Origin: DAOUVR01 sp034430535
Lineage (GTDB): Bacteria > Chloroflexota > Dehalococcoidia > E44-bin15
Reading direction: 5' to 3'
Assembly (NCBI GenBank): GCA_964443325.1
Contig: CAYUCL010000010.1
Coordinates: 1-56,336, forward strand
Length of the DNA stretch: 56,336 nt
The notes under the pieces: model-generated
Database searches by the model: none
Told to the model about the DNA's origin: nothing
What the model saw: the letters and a program-made list of their open reading frames with translations, nothing else
Part shown: positions 33,903 to 42,615 of the stretch, in pieces
How the letters are laid out: each line of letters opens with the position of its first letter
Numbering within the stretch: position 1 is the first letter of the stretch
Program-made: the position numbers and the translations under genes

Positions 33903-35117
33903 ATGGGTGCGCTATCCGGCTTAAAGGTAGTTGAGTGGAGTGAATTCATTTCTGGGCCTTATTGCGGGAAGCTCCTCGCTGATTTAGGAGCCGAGGTGAT
34001 CAAGGTAGAGAAGCCTTGCTGCGGTGATAAAGCAAGGAGCTATGGGCCTTTCCCTCAAGATATTCCTCACCCGGAGAAGAGTGGCCTGTTCCTATATCTC
34101 AACACCAATAAGCTTGGAGTGACCTTGAATGTAGGAAGCGTGACCGGGGCGCACATCTTCAAAGAGTTAATAAAGCATGCTGATATTCTCATAGAGAACC
34201 ATTCACCTCATGAGGTTGAAGAGTCGGGATTTGATTACGAAACCCTCAAGCAACTCAATCCTAGATTAGTGATGACATCCATTACTCCCTTTGGACAGAC
34301 AGGACCCTACCGAGACTATAAGGCTTGTGACCTTACCAGTTTTCACATAAGTGGGTTGGCTTTTATGAATCCAGCCGGTGGAGTGGATGATATCGAGAAA
34401 GAGCCCCCGTTAAGGGGGAAGGCATATCAAGGCGACTTCTTAGCTGGTTTGAGCGGAGCAATCGCTACGATGTCAGCTATTTTCACTTGCCAAGCAACGG
34501 GCCTGGGACAGCACATAGACCTATCGGAGCAGGAGGCTTTAGCCTCTATGATCCGTCGCGACCTTGGAGCTGTCACCTACGAAGGCTTTACTAGGACACG
34601 GGTCAAGGGAGCCCAACCAAGTGCTGAGACATTACTGGGTCATTGTAACGATGGCCAATTCTTTGTGGTTTGTAATACCGACAGGTTTTGGAAAAATTGG
34701 GTAGAGGTAATGGGCAACCCAGACTGGGCTGCGAGCGAGCTGTTCCAGGACCGCGCATCGCGGCGAGAGAACTGGGATGCAGCTAAGATAATGATCGAAG
34801 AGTGGGCGAAGGAGCAAACTGTGGATGAAATCGTCCGGGCGGCACAAGCGAAACGCGTCCCTTGTACACCGGTTAACACAGTGAGAGAATCGGCCAATTC
34901 TGATCTCTTGGCCGATCGAAATTATTTTGTCGAGGTCCATCATAAAGAGGCAGGGAAGTTCACGTATCCAGGGGCGCCGTACAAGTTATCTAAGACCCCC
35001 TGGCGTGTGGAACGCCCTGCCCCTTTGCTGGGCGAGCACAATGAGGAGGTTTTCTGCGGGCGGCTATGTAACACGAGGCAAGACCTAATCATAATGAGAG
35101 CAGAAGGGGTAATTTAG
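33201..35117 (+). CDS. CoA-transferase family III, type A (pair 1), fused to a remnant CaiB homologue
   Basis: This 638-residue frame joins two CaiB/BaiF segments. Residues 1-234 are a shortened relative of another CaiB family protein (see the separate entry). Residues 235-638 are a complete type A protein, starting at an internal ATG at 33903 with only a weak AGAGAG upstream. The complete part has SGPYCGKLLADLGAEVIKVEKP, FGQTGPYRDYKACDL with the catalytic-type Asp at about 377, and the GQHIDLSEQEA motif. It would transfer CoA between acids through aspartyl-CoA thioester chemistry. Either the long fusion or the internal start may be used. B1 follows after 30 bases. Confidence 0.85.
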   Translation: MTVSEKRRSIAPLIFYRVVDVADEKGVYCGKILAELGADTIKIEKPGGDDTRNIPPFAGDDTHHEKGFFFIYHNQNKRGITLNLECRGGQEIFKRLVRNADVIVESFSPGYLDSLGIGYSALNEINPSLIMTSITGFGQSGPYKDYKATELISFAMGAMFQCGEPAKPPSVSSIMMSLHCTAIHTAFIDWIGSHDALKEPVWENANFRPSKHRCDKPLHHRAYDEVHQIEREFEMGALSGLKVVEWSEFISGPYCGKLLADLGAEVIKVEKPCCGDKARSYGPFPQDIPHPEKSGLFLYLNTNKLGVTLNVGSVTGAHIFKELIKHADILIENHSPHEVEESGFDYETLKQLNPRLVMTSITPFGQTGPYRDYKACDLTSFHISGLAFMNPAGGVDDIEKEPPLRGKAYQGDFLAGLSGAIATMSAIFTCQATGLGQHIDLSEQEALASMIRRDLGAVTYEGFTRTRVKGAQPSAETLLGHCNDGQFFVVCNTDRFWKNWVEVMGNPDWAASELFQDRASRRENWDAAKIMIEEWAKEQTVDEIVRAAQAKRVPCTPVNTVRESANSDLLADRNYFVEVHHKEAGKFTYPGAPYKLSKTPWRVERPAPLLGEHNEEVFCGRLCNTRQDLIIMRAEGVI

Positions 35118-35147
35118 AAGGTCACGAAAGTATGAGGGGGAATAGGC

Positions 35148-36368
35148 ATGCAAAAGCTTCCGCTAGAGGGCATTAGGGTCACTGATTTCTGCCACGTTTG
35201 GGCTGGTCCCCATGTCAATCAGTGGCTGGCAGTGATGGGAGCAGATGTTATAAAGATTGAGAGCAATCTACGTCCAGATTTGACGCGAAGCTTCTTCGCT
35301 GAAGGTAAAACGCTAATGCCGGGGTTGAACCAGAGCGTAGATTTTGCTGTGTTGAACTACGGCAAGAAGAGTTGCACAATAAATATGACTCTGCCCAGAG
35401 GCAGAGAGCTTGTCAAGGAAGTAATCAAGATCAGTGATGTAGTAACCGAGAACTTTGGCGGGCCAGTGATGGACCGCTGGGGATTGGGATATTCAGACCT
35501 AACGAAGATTAGACCAGACATCATTATGTACTCGGGGTCGGGTTTTGGAAGAACGGGTCCTTACAAAGAATTACCCGCCTATGCTCCCATTATTGATTCG
35601 TTTGCTGGGTTGTTTTCCTTGAATGGGTACATTGGCAGCGAGCCATGTCCTTTCGGTGTCGGAGGCTGGACCGACCTCACGGCGGCCCAGCATGGTGTAT
35701 TTGCCATTCTCGCAGCTTTACATCATCGTTCAAATACAGGTGAGGGGCAATATATTGACCTCTCTATGACTGAGGTGGCTTCTAGTTTTCTCCCAGACGC
35801 GATTATGGACTACACCATGAATGACAGAGTGCAGGGAACCCAGGGAAATCGGGATAATGCCATGGCTCCTCACGGATGTTATCGGTGCCAAGGGGACGAC
35901 AAATGGGTTACTATTGCGGTCTCCAGCGATGAGGAATGGAAGGCCTTTTGTGATGCCACCGGGAATCCTGAGTGGACCACGGATGAAAGATTCCGCGATG
36001 GATTGAATCGCTGGAAGAACCAGGAGGAGTTGGACAGGCTAATACAGGAATGGACGAAGATCCATAGCCATCATGAGGCAATGGAGATATTGCAGAGGGC
36101 AGGAGTGATGGCAGGACCATCCCTCAAATCAGAAGAGGTAGTGCAAGATAGCCAATTAAGGGAGAGAGAGTTTTTCATGGATATAGAGCATCCAGAGATG
36201 GGGACAGTGCGTTTAGCCCGTCTTCCTTGGAAACTGAGTGATAGCCCACAGGGCAACTATGACCATGCTCCTTCCCTTGGTGAGCATAATGACTATGTCT
36301 TTAAAGAATTACTCGATATGTCTGATGCAGAGATAGCCCAGTTACAGGAGGAGCAGGTTATTCTTTAG
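35148..36368 (+). CDS. CoA-transferase family III, type B subunit (pair 1)
   Basis: This 406-residue CaiB/BaiF protein is of the second type in the array: KLPLEGIRVTDF at the N-terminus, WAGPHVNQWLAVMGADVIKIES, RWGLGYSDL, and GQYIDLSMTEV. At the position where type A has the catalytic aspartate it has A146 (GPYKELPAYA). It should therefore be a non-catalytic chain that pairs with the upstream A1. GAGGGGG precedes the ATG. The C-terminus EEQVIL resembles the other B members. Confidence 0.9.
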   Translation: MQKLPLEGIRVTDFCHVWAGPHVNQWLAVMGADVIKIESNLRPDLTRSFFAEGKTLMPGLNQSVDFAVLNYGKKSCTINMTLPRGRELVKEVIKISDVVTENFGGPVMDRWGLGYSDLTKIRPDIIMYSGSGFGRTGPYKELPAYAPIIDSFAGLFSLNGYIGSEPCPFGVGGWTDLTAAQHGVFAILAALHHRSNTGEGQYIDLSMTEVASSFLPDAIMDYTMNDRVQGTQGNRDNAMAPHGCYRCQGDDKWVTIAVSSDEEWKAFCDATGNPEWTTDERFRDGLNRWKNQEELDRLIQEWTKIHSHHEAMEILQRAGVMAGPSLKSEEVVQDSQLREREFFMDIEHPEMGTVRLARLPWKLSDSPQGNYDHAPSLGEHNDYVFKELLDMSDAEIAQLQEEQVIL

Positions 36369-36441
36369 AGGCATTCAAGAGAATCCTTAGGTTATAGCCT
36401 ATGGATATGGTCTCAGAGAAAAAGGAGTAGGACAAGTTGAT

Positions 36442-37653
36442 ATGACAATGCAAGCGCTTTCTGGCTTAACGGTAGTTGAGTGGGGTGAATTTATCTCTGG
36501 GCCCTATTGCGGGAAATTGCTCGCTGACTTAGGAGCCGAGGTGATCAAGATAGAGAGGCCCGGCCTTGGTGACAAAGCGAGGAGCCATGGGCCTTTCCCT
36601 CAAGATATACCTCATCCAGAAAAGAGTGGCACGTTTCTTTATCTAAACACTAATAAGCTTGGAGTGACACTGAATGTTCGCAGCACGACCGGAGCGGAGA
36701 TTTTCAAAGAATTGGTGAAACAGGCTGATATTCTAGTGGAGAACAATCCGCCTCGTGAGGTCGAAGAATTGGGTTTTGACTACGAAAACCTTAAAAAGAT
36801 CAATCCTGCACTGGTAATGACCTCCATTACTCCATTTGGGCAAACAGGGCCCTATCGAGATTATAAGTCCTGTGATCTTATCAGCTTTCATGTTAGTGGT
36901 ATGGCTTATATAAACCCATCTTGTGGGGTAGACGATATTGAGCAAAAACCGCCGCTAAGGGGACCGGAAAATCAAAGTGGTCTCGTTGCTGGGCTGAGCG
37001 GAGCAATCGCTACGATGTCAGCCATTTTCTCTTCTCACGCAACTGGACTCGGGCAGCATGTGGACATATCTGAGCAAGAGGCCTTAGACAATGTTATGCG
37101 TATCACACTTGGTACCTATACCCTGGAAGAGGTGAACTGGACAAGGTATAGGCCAGCCCCATTATCGGAGATATATCACTGCAACGATGGCCTGGTCTAT
37201 ATGGTTCTAGACCAGGATAAAACGTGGCTAGGTTGGGTGGAGGCAATGGGCAATCCCGAATGGGCTATGAGTGAGCTATTTCAAGATCAGGTTTCACGCC
37301 GAGAGAATAGGGATGCAGGCAAAATGATGATGGAAGAGTGGACGAAAGAGCACACTGTGGATGAAGTCGTCCGTGCAGCAGAGGCAAGGCGCATCCCATG
37401 TAAGCCGGTTAACACAGTGAAAGAGTCAGTAAGCTCAGAGCTATTAGCAGACCGAGACTATTTCGTAGAGGTTGACCATAAAGCGGCGGGCAAATTCAAG
37501 TACCCAGGAGCACCTTGTAAGTTATCCCTGACTCCCTGGCGTGTAGAGCGCCCCGCCCCTCTTCTGGGCCAGCACAACGAAGATGTTTTCTGCAGGCGGC
37601 TTGGCTACACCAGGCAGGACTTAGTGACAATGAGGGCAGAAGGAGTGATCTAG
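36442..37653 (+). CDS. CoA-transferase family III, type A subunit (pair 2)
   Basis: This is a complete 403-residue type A protein. Landmarks are SGPYCGKLLADLGAEVIKIERP, TNKLGVTLNVRS, FGQTGPYRDYKSCDL with D145 at the catalytic position, and GQHVDISEQEAL. Type A proteins end in MRAEGVI, here also. Pairing with B2 is indicated by order, a 24-base gap and complementary Asp/Ala status. It is preceded by a 73-base gap after B1 with no clear promoter, so the array is probably read through. Confidence 0.92.
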   Translation: MTMQALSGLTVVEWGEFISGPYCGKLLADLGAEVIKIERPGLGDKARSHGPFPQDIPHPEKSGTFLYLNTNKLGVTLNVRSTTGAEIFKELVKQADILVENNPPREVEELGFDYENLKKINPALVMTSITPFGQTGPYRDYKSCDLISFHVSGMAYINPSCGVDDIEQKPPLRGPENQSGLVAGLSGAIATMSAIFSSHATGLGQHVDISEQEALDNVMRITLGTYTLEEVNWTRYRPAPLSEIYHCNDGLVYMVLDQDKTWLGWVEAMGNPEWAMSELFQDQVSRRENRDAGKMMMEEWTKEHTVDEVVRAAEARRIPCKPVNTVKESVSSELLADRDYFVEVDHKAAGKFKYPGAPCKLSLTPWRVERPAPLLGQHNEDVFCRRLGYTRQDLVTMRAEGVI

Positions 37654-37677
37654 TAGCTCACCAATAGGTGAGGAGGT

Positions 37678-38898
37678 ATGAAAAGCATGCAGAGTCTTCC
37701 TTTAGATGGGATTCGAGTCGTCGATTTCACCGCTGTTTGGGCTGGACCTCACGTCACCCAGTGGCTGGCAGTAATGGGCGCTGAAGTCATCAAGATTGAG
37801 AGTAACCTGCGTCCAGACATGACGCGGAGTTTTTTCTCTAATGTGAATACTAACCTAACTATGAGCGCTGAGTATTCCGGATTGAACTACGGCAAGAAAG
37901 CTTGCACACTCAATATGACCCTCCCCAAGGCAAGAGAGCTTGTTAAGGAGCTAATCAAGGTCAGCGACATAGTGACTGAGAACTTCGGTGGGTCGGTTAT
38001 GGACCGCTGGGGATTGGGATATTTGGAATTAAAGAAGATTAAGCCCGACATCATCATGTATTCCGGGTCAGGGTTCGGACGGACTGGGCCATACAAAGAA
38101 TTCCCCGCCTACGCTGGCATAGTAGAGGCTTTTGCCGGCTTGTGTTCTTTGAACGGATACCCCAACGGTGAACCTCTTCCAATGGCAACCTTCGGATATG
38201 CTGACATAACATCAGCTGAGCACGGAGCGTTTGCCATCCTTGCAGCTTTGCATCATCGCTTAAAGACAGGAGAGGGGCAATATATAGACCTCTCCATGAC
38301 CGAGGTGGTGGCTTCTCTTCTCTTTGGAGCGATTATGGACTACACCATGAATGACAGAGTCCAGGGACTGCAAGGGAATTGGAATAGTACTATGGCTCCT
38401 CATAGCTGTTATCGTTGTCAAGGGGACGATGAATGGGTCGCTATTGCAGTTTCCAACGATGAGGAATGGAAGGCCTTTTGCTACGCCATCGGAAATCCCG
38501 AATGGACCATGGATGAAAGGTTCCGCGATGGATTGAACAGATGGAAGAACCAGGAGGAACTGGACAGGTTGATAGAGGAGTGGACGAAAAACCATGCTCA
38601 TTATGAAGTAGCGGAGATATTGCAGAAAGCGGGGGTAATGGCAGGACCAACACTTAAAGTAGCGGAGGTAGTGCAAGATCGCCATTTGAAGGAAAGAGGC
38701 TTCCTCATAGATGTGGGCCATCCCGATGTGGGGACGGTGCGTTTCCCCCGTTTACCTTGGATGTCGAGTGAGGGTCCTCAGGGTAATTACGAGCAACCCC
38801 CTTGTCTTGGTGAGTATAACGATTATGTCTTTAGAGAATTACTGAAAATGCCCGAGGAGGAGATAGCTCAGTTGGAGGAGGAGCAGGTCATCTACTAG
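37678..38898 (+). CDS. CoA-transferase family III, type B subunit (pair 2)
   Basis: This is a 406-residue type B protein. It has GIRVVDFTAVWAGPHVTQWLAVMG, RWGLGYLELKK, and GPYKEFPAYA with A146 where the A type has Asp. GAGGAGGT abuts the first ATG; a second ATG three codons on (37687) has better spacing and may be the real start. Close similarity to B3 and B4 shows recent duplication within the array. Confidence 0.92.
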   Translation: MKSMQSLPLDGIRVVDFTAVWAGPHVTQWLAVMGAEVIKIESNLRPDMTRSFFSNVNTNLTMSAEYSGLNYGKKACTLNMTLPKARELVKELIKVSDIVTENFGGSVMDRWGLGYLELKKIKPDIIMYSGSGFGRTGPYKEFPAYAGIVEAFAGLCSLNGYPNGEPLPMATFGYADITSAEHGAFAILAALHHRLKTGEGQYIDLSMTEVVASLLFGAIMDYTMNDRVQGLQGNWNSTMAPHSCYRCQGDDEWVAIAVSNDEEWKAFCYAIGNPEWTMDERFRDGLNRWKNQEELDRLIEEWTKNHAHYEVAEILQKAGVMAGPTLKVAEVVQDRHLKERGFLIDVGHPDVGTVRFPRLPWMSSEGPQGNYEQPPCLGEYNDYVFRELLKMPEEEIAQLEEEQVIY

Positions 38899-38972
38899 TG
38901 GTTTTTGAAATAGTCCATGAGTTGATAGCATGGCGAGATGGTTCCAACGGGAAAGGGGTAGGATAAGCTGAC

Positions 38973-40201
38973 ATGACGTCGCAAGCACTCTCTGGCTTAA
39001 AGGTAGTTGAGTGGAGNNNNNNNNNNGATTCGCTTCTGGGCCCTATTGTGGGAAGCTCCTTGCAGATTTGGGAGCCGAGGTAATCAAGGTGGAAAATCCT
39101 GGCTCTGGCGATAAATCGAGGAGCTATGGGCCTTTCCCACAGGAGATACCTCACCCAGAGAAGAGCGGCCTGTTTCTGTATCTTAATACCAATAAGCTTG
39201 GTATCACGTTAAATGTCAATAGCATAACTGGGGCAGAGATCTTCAAAAAACTGATAAAGCACGCAGATATTCTTGTGGAAAATAATCCACCTCATGAAGT
39301 TGAAGAGCTAGGTTTTAACTACCAAAACCTGAAGAATCTCAATCCTGGACTGGTGATGACCTCGATTACTCCATTTGGTCAGGCAGGGCCCGACCGAGAC
39401 TACAAATCCTGTGACCTAATCAGCTTTCATACGAGTGGCATGGCTTTCATAAACCCATCAGAGGGCGTAGACGATATTGAAAAAAAGTCACCTTTACGAG
39501 GAGCAACACTTCAGGCCGATTTTGTGGCCGGGTTGAGCGGGGCGATTGCTACGATGTCCGCAATTTTCGCCCGCCAAATAACAGGGCTGGGACAGCATGT
39601 TGACCTATCAGAGCAGGAGGCTTTGGCATCATTTATGCGTCGTGAGCTTGGGGTCTTCACTGTGGAAGGAATGGGATGGACGAGACTGAAAGGGACTCAG
39701 CCAGGTATGGCGTCGGACATATACCAATGCAGCGACGGCCGCATCTACCTGATCTGTTTTCATGATAGAACGTGGGAACCTTGGATTGAGTTTATGGGCA
39801 ACCCCGACTGGGCTACCAGCGAGCTATTCGCAGACATAGCTTCGCGACGTGAGAACTGGGATGCAGCAAAGGCTATGATCGAAGAGTGGACGAAAGAGCA
39901 CTCGGTGGATGAGATCGTCCATGCCGCCGAGGCGATGCGCATTCCCTGCAAGCCAATTAATACCGCGAAGGAACTAGTTGAGTCGGAGCTATTAGAAGCT
40001 CGAGACTATTTTACCGAGGTTGACCATAAACAGGCGGGGAAGGTCAAATTCCCCGGAGCGCCCTACAAGCTATCTGAGACCCCCTGGCGCGTGGAAAACC
40101 CCGCCCCTCTCCTTGGAGAGCATAACGAAAAGGTTTACTGCGACCGGCTTGGCTACACCAAGCAAGACCTGGTGAGAATGAGAGCAGGAGGGGTAATCTA
40201 G
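38973..40201 (+). CDS. CoA-transferase family III, type A subunit (pair 3), split by a 10-N assembly gap
   Basis: This is a type A gene interrupted on paper by N at 39017-39026. Before the gap the frame from the ATG at 38973 reads MTSQALSGLKVVEWS, the correct family N-terminus. After the gap it reads FASGPYCGKLLADLGAEVIKVENP in a different frame. By comparison with A4, only about four bases should separate the two parts, so the N run is a placeholder and the gene is probably intact. D-type catalytic Asp is present in RDYKSCDL. The usual GPY just before it is GPD here. Downstream partner is B3. Confidence 0.82.
39017..39026. other. Assembly gap (10 N)
   Basis: Ten N bases lie inside the A3 gene, in a motif shared nearly identically by four paralogues. 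A contig join at such a site may be a placeholder of unknown true length or a chimeric join of two array copies. Confidence 0.95.
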
Positions 40202-40235
40202 AGGATCACGAAAACATGCTGGAGGTAAGAAAGAC

Positions 40236-41447
40236 TTGGAGAAGCTTCCACTAGAAGGCATTAGAGTTGCAGATTTTACCGCTGTTTGGGCCGGTTCCCA
40301 CATCACCCAATGGCTAGGAGTGATGGGGGCCGAGGTTATCAAGATTGAGAGCAATCTGCGGCCAGACTTAACGCGGATGGTTTTCAGGGGTATGTCGGCG
40401 GATTGTCCTATGAGCGCCGTGTTTGCTGTGTTGAACTACGGCAAGAAAGGTTGCACCCTCAACATGACCCTCCCCAAGGCAAGAGAGCTTGCCAAGGAGA
40501 TAATTAAGGTCAGCGATGTAGTGGCTGAGAACTTCGGCGGGCCGGTGATGGATCGCTGGGGACTGGGATATTCGGACCTGAAGAAGATAAAGCCCGAAAT
40601 AATCATGTATGCCGGCTCGGGTTTCGGGAGAACAGGACCCTATAAAGAATTTCCTGCCTTTGCTGGGATTGTTGAGGCCTTTAGCGGCTTGTGCTCCTTG
40701 AATGCGCATCCTGATGGTGAACCACTTCCAATGGCGACGCGAGGGTATATTGACCTGGCAGCAGCTCAGCATGGGGTATTCGCCATCCTAGCAGCTTTGT
40801 ACCATCGGTCAAAGACAGGACAAGGACAGTATATAGACCTCTCCATGACCGAGGTACTGTCTGCTCTTCTTCCAGAGCCAATTATGCACTACACCATGAA
40901 TGGCACAGTGCAAGCGCCCCAAGGAAACCGGTATAGCACCATGGCTCCCCACGGATGTTATCGGTGTCGAGGCGACGATGAGTGGGTAGTCATTGCAGTT
41001 TCCAACGATGATGAGTGGAGAGCCTTCTGTGACGCCATCGGGAATCCTAAATGGACCGAGGATGAGATGTTCCACGATGGTTTGAACAGGCTGAAGAACC
41101 AGGAGCAACTGGACAGCCTGATACAGGAATGGACGAAGAATCACGACCACTATGAGGCGATGGAGATATTGCAAAAGGCGGGAGTGATGGCAGGACCATC
41201 CCTTAAGGTAGAGGAGGTAGCGCAAGATAACCACTTAGGCCAGAGGGGTTTCTTCGTACATATAGACCATCCGGGGATAGGGGCAGTCCGTTTAGCCGGT
41301 TTGCCGTGGAAGCTAAGCGATGTTCCTCCGGGGAACTACCATCATGCTCCTTTACTTGGTGAGCATAACTATTATGTATTCAGAGAATTACTGAAAATGC
41401 CCGAAGAGGAGATAGCTCGGTTGCAGGAGGAGCAGGTCATCTACTAG
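40236..41447 (+). CDS. CoA-transferase family III, type B subunit (pair 3)
   Basis: This 403-residue type B protein starts with TTG at 40236, 10 bases after GGAGG, as does B4. It has KLPLEGIRVADFTAVWAG, RWGLGYSDLKK and GPYKEFPAFA with A143 in place of the catalytic aspartate. The end IARLQEEQVIY is family-typical. It is the last gene before the methyltransferase on the other strand; the two stops are 42 bases apart. Confidence 0.9.
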   Translation: MEKLPLEGIRVADFTAVWAGSHITQWLGVMGAEVIKIESNLRPDLTRMVFRGMSADCPMSAVFAVLNYGKKGCTLNMTLPKARELAKEIIKVSDVVAENFGGPVMDRWGLGYSDLKKIKPEIIMYAGSGFGRTGPYKEFPAFAGIVEAFSGLCSLNAHPDGEPLPMATRGYIDLAAAQHGVFAILAALYHRSKTGQGQYIDLSMTEVLSALLPEPIMHYTMNGTVQAPQGNRYSTMAPHGCYRCRGDDEWVVIAVSNDDEWRAFCDAIGNPKWTEDEMFHDGLNRLKNQEQLDSLIQEWTKNHDHYEAMEILQKAGVMAGPSLKVEEVAQDNHLGQRGFFVHIDHPGIGAVRLAGLPWKLSDVPPGNYHHAPLLGEHNYYVFRELLKMPEEEIARLQEEQVIY

Positions 41448-41489
41448 CAGGCCAGGAGATGGTGCCTTTTTCGCTGACGATTTACAGCG

Positions 41490-42380
41490 TTAAACAACAT
41501 TTGGTTTGTAAACCCTGTTTACCCAGCATTGCTTAGCGAAAGCAATGCTCCATTCGGGATCGACAAATCCAACAGAAGCGAGCATTTCTTCGTATTCCTC
41601 CTTTGTCAACAGAACATAGATCCCCTTTTTGCCCTTCCTCTCGATCTGTCGGGTATATTTAAAAATCTTCCCTGCGGCCACAGGAATAGGAACCCCATAT
41701 CTAATCCAACGCAAAGGATTTATGATGTATCTTAGAGACACCAGGGCTCCCAACAGGTTACTTGCGCCCTTTCTGGGCATACTCCAGACCAGTTGACCCC
41801 CCGGCTTCAGGATTCGAAACATCTCTCGAAGAACTTCTTTTAAAGCTTCAGTCCCTCGCTGCCCTTCGAATTCGAGCAAAAAGGTGAAAACATGATTTCC
41901 AATTATCCCATCAAAGAAATCGTCTGGAAAAGACAGTTGCTCTTGAAGGTCAGCATAGATTAGCTCTATAGGCATACGTTCCTCGAATTGAGCAAGTTTC
42001 CTTCTGGCTCCGGCTAGAACAATGTCAGCGGCCCAGATCTCCTTTACTTTTTCGTCTGATTCTTGCCAGATCAATTCCGACATCGAAAGCTGCCCACATC
42101 CCGCATCTAACCAGACTTCACCATACCGAGGGTTTATAAACTGTGCGATTTTCCCCTTCAAATCTTGATATAGAGCACCCTCCGTGTATGGACGACCATA
42201 ACTACTACCCATGAGTGCATTGTATTCTTCCCAATACTTCAATTCGATTTTCCAGGCAAAAAGCCTCTCTTGTGTTTCCGAATCCAAATTAGGATTCCGA
42301 GCCAGGAAATCTGCGACAACTTCCGAATTTACTTCCCCTGCTCTCGCTCCACCAATCAGCGTAAATAGACCGGCTGCCAC
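41490..42380 (-). CDS. Class I SAM-dependent methyltransferase
   Basis: This 296-residue soluble protein has the SAM motif VWLDAGCGQLSMSE, followed by an acidic strand end IWAADIV, YADLQEQLSFPDDFFDGII and ILKPGGQLVWSMP, all typical of class I methyltransferases. It starts with GTG at 42380, 7 bases after GGAGG. The acceptor is unknown. It interrupts the CoA-transferase array between pairs 3 and 4 and is transcribed against it, which suggests an insertion rather than a functional member. Confidence 0.88.
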   Translation of the reverse strand: MAAGLFTLIGGARAGEVNSEVVADFLARNPNLDSETQERLFAWKIELKYWEEYNALMGSSYGRPYTEGALYQDLKGKIAQFINPRYGEVWLDAGCGQLSMSELIWQESDEKVKEIWAADIVLAGARRKLAQFEERMPIELIYADLQEQLSFPDDFFDGIIGNHVFTFLLEFEGQRGTEALKEVLREMFRILKPGGQLVWSMPRKGASNLLGALVSLRYIINPLRWIRYGVPIPVAAGKIFKYTRQIERKGKKGIYVLLTKEEYEEMLASVGFVDPEWSIAFAKQCWVNRVYKPNVV

Positions 42381-42555
42381 TCGTTCGCCTCCCTCGTTTG
42401 TGCATTTTTGGCTTAAGAACTCAGAACTCAGCGGCTATTATGCCATATAAGATTCTGGGAAGTCCAGCTTTTCCTATAAAGCCTTGTGCACTTGCAGCAT
42501 AAAGCCGATACATAGAAATTACTGTGCCCTAAACCATGTGGATGAGTACGGTACA

Positions 42556-42585
42556 TTGACCAAAAGCAACCTCATGCAATATAAT
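42556..42585 (+). promoter_or_regulatory. Promoter of CoA-transferase pair 4
   Basis: TTGACC at 42556 and a perfect TATAAT at 42580 are 18 bases apart, upstream of the A4 start at 42616. Pair 4 is therefore likely an independent transcription unit. Confidence 0.7.
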
Positions 42586-42615
42586 TCAAGCACGAAAGGA
42601 GTGTGACAATTTCGT

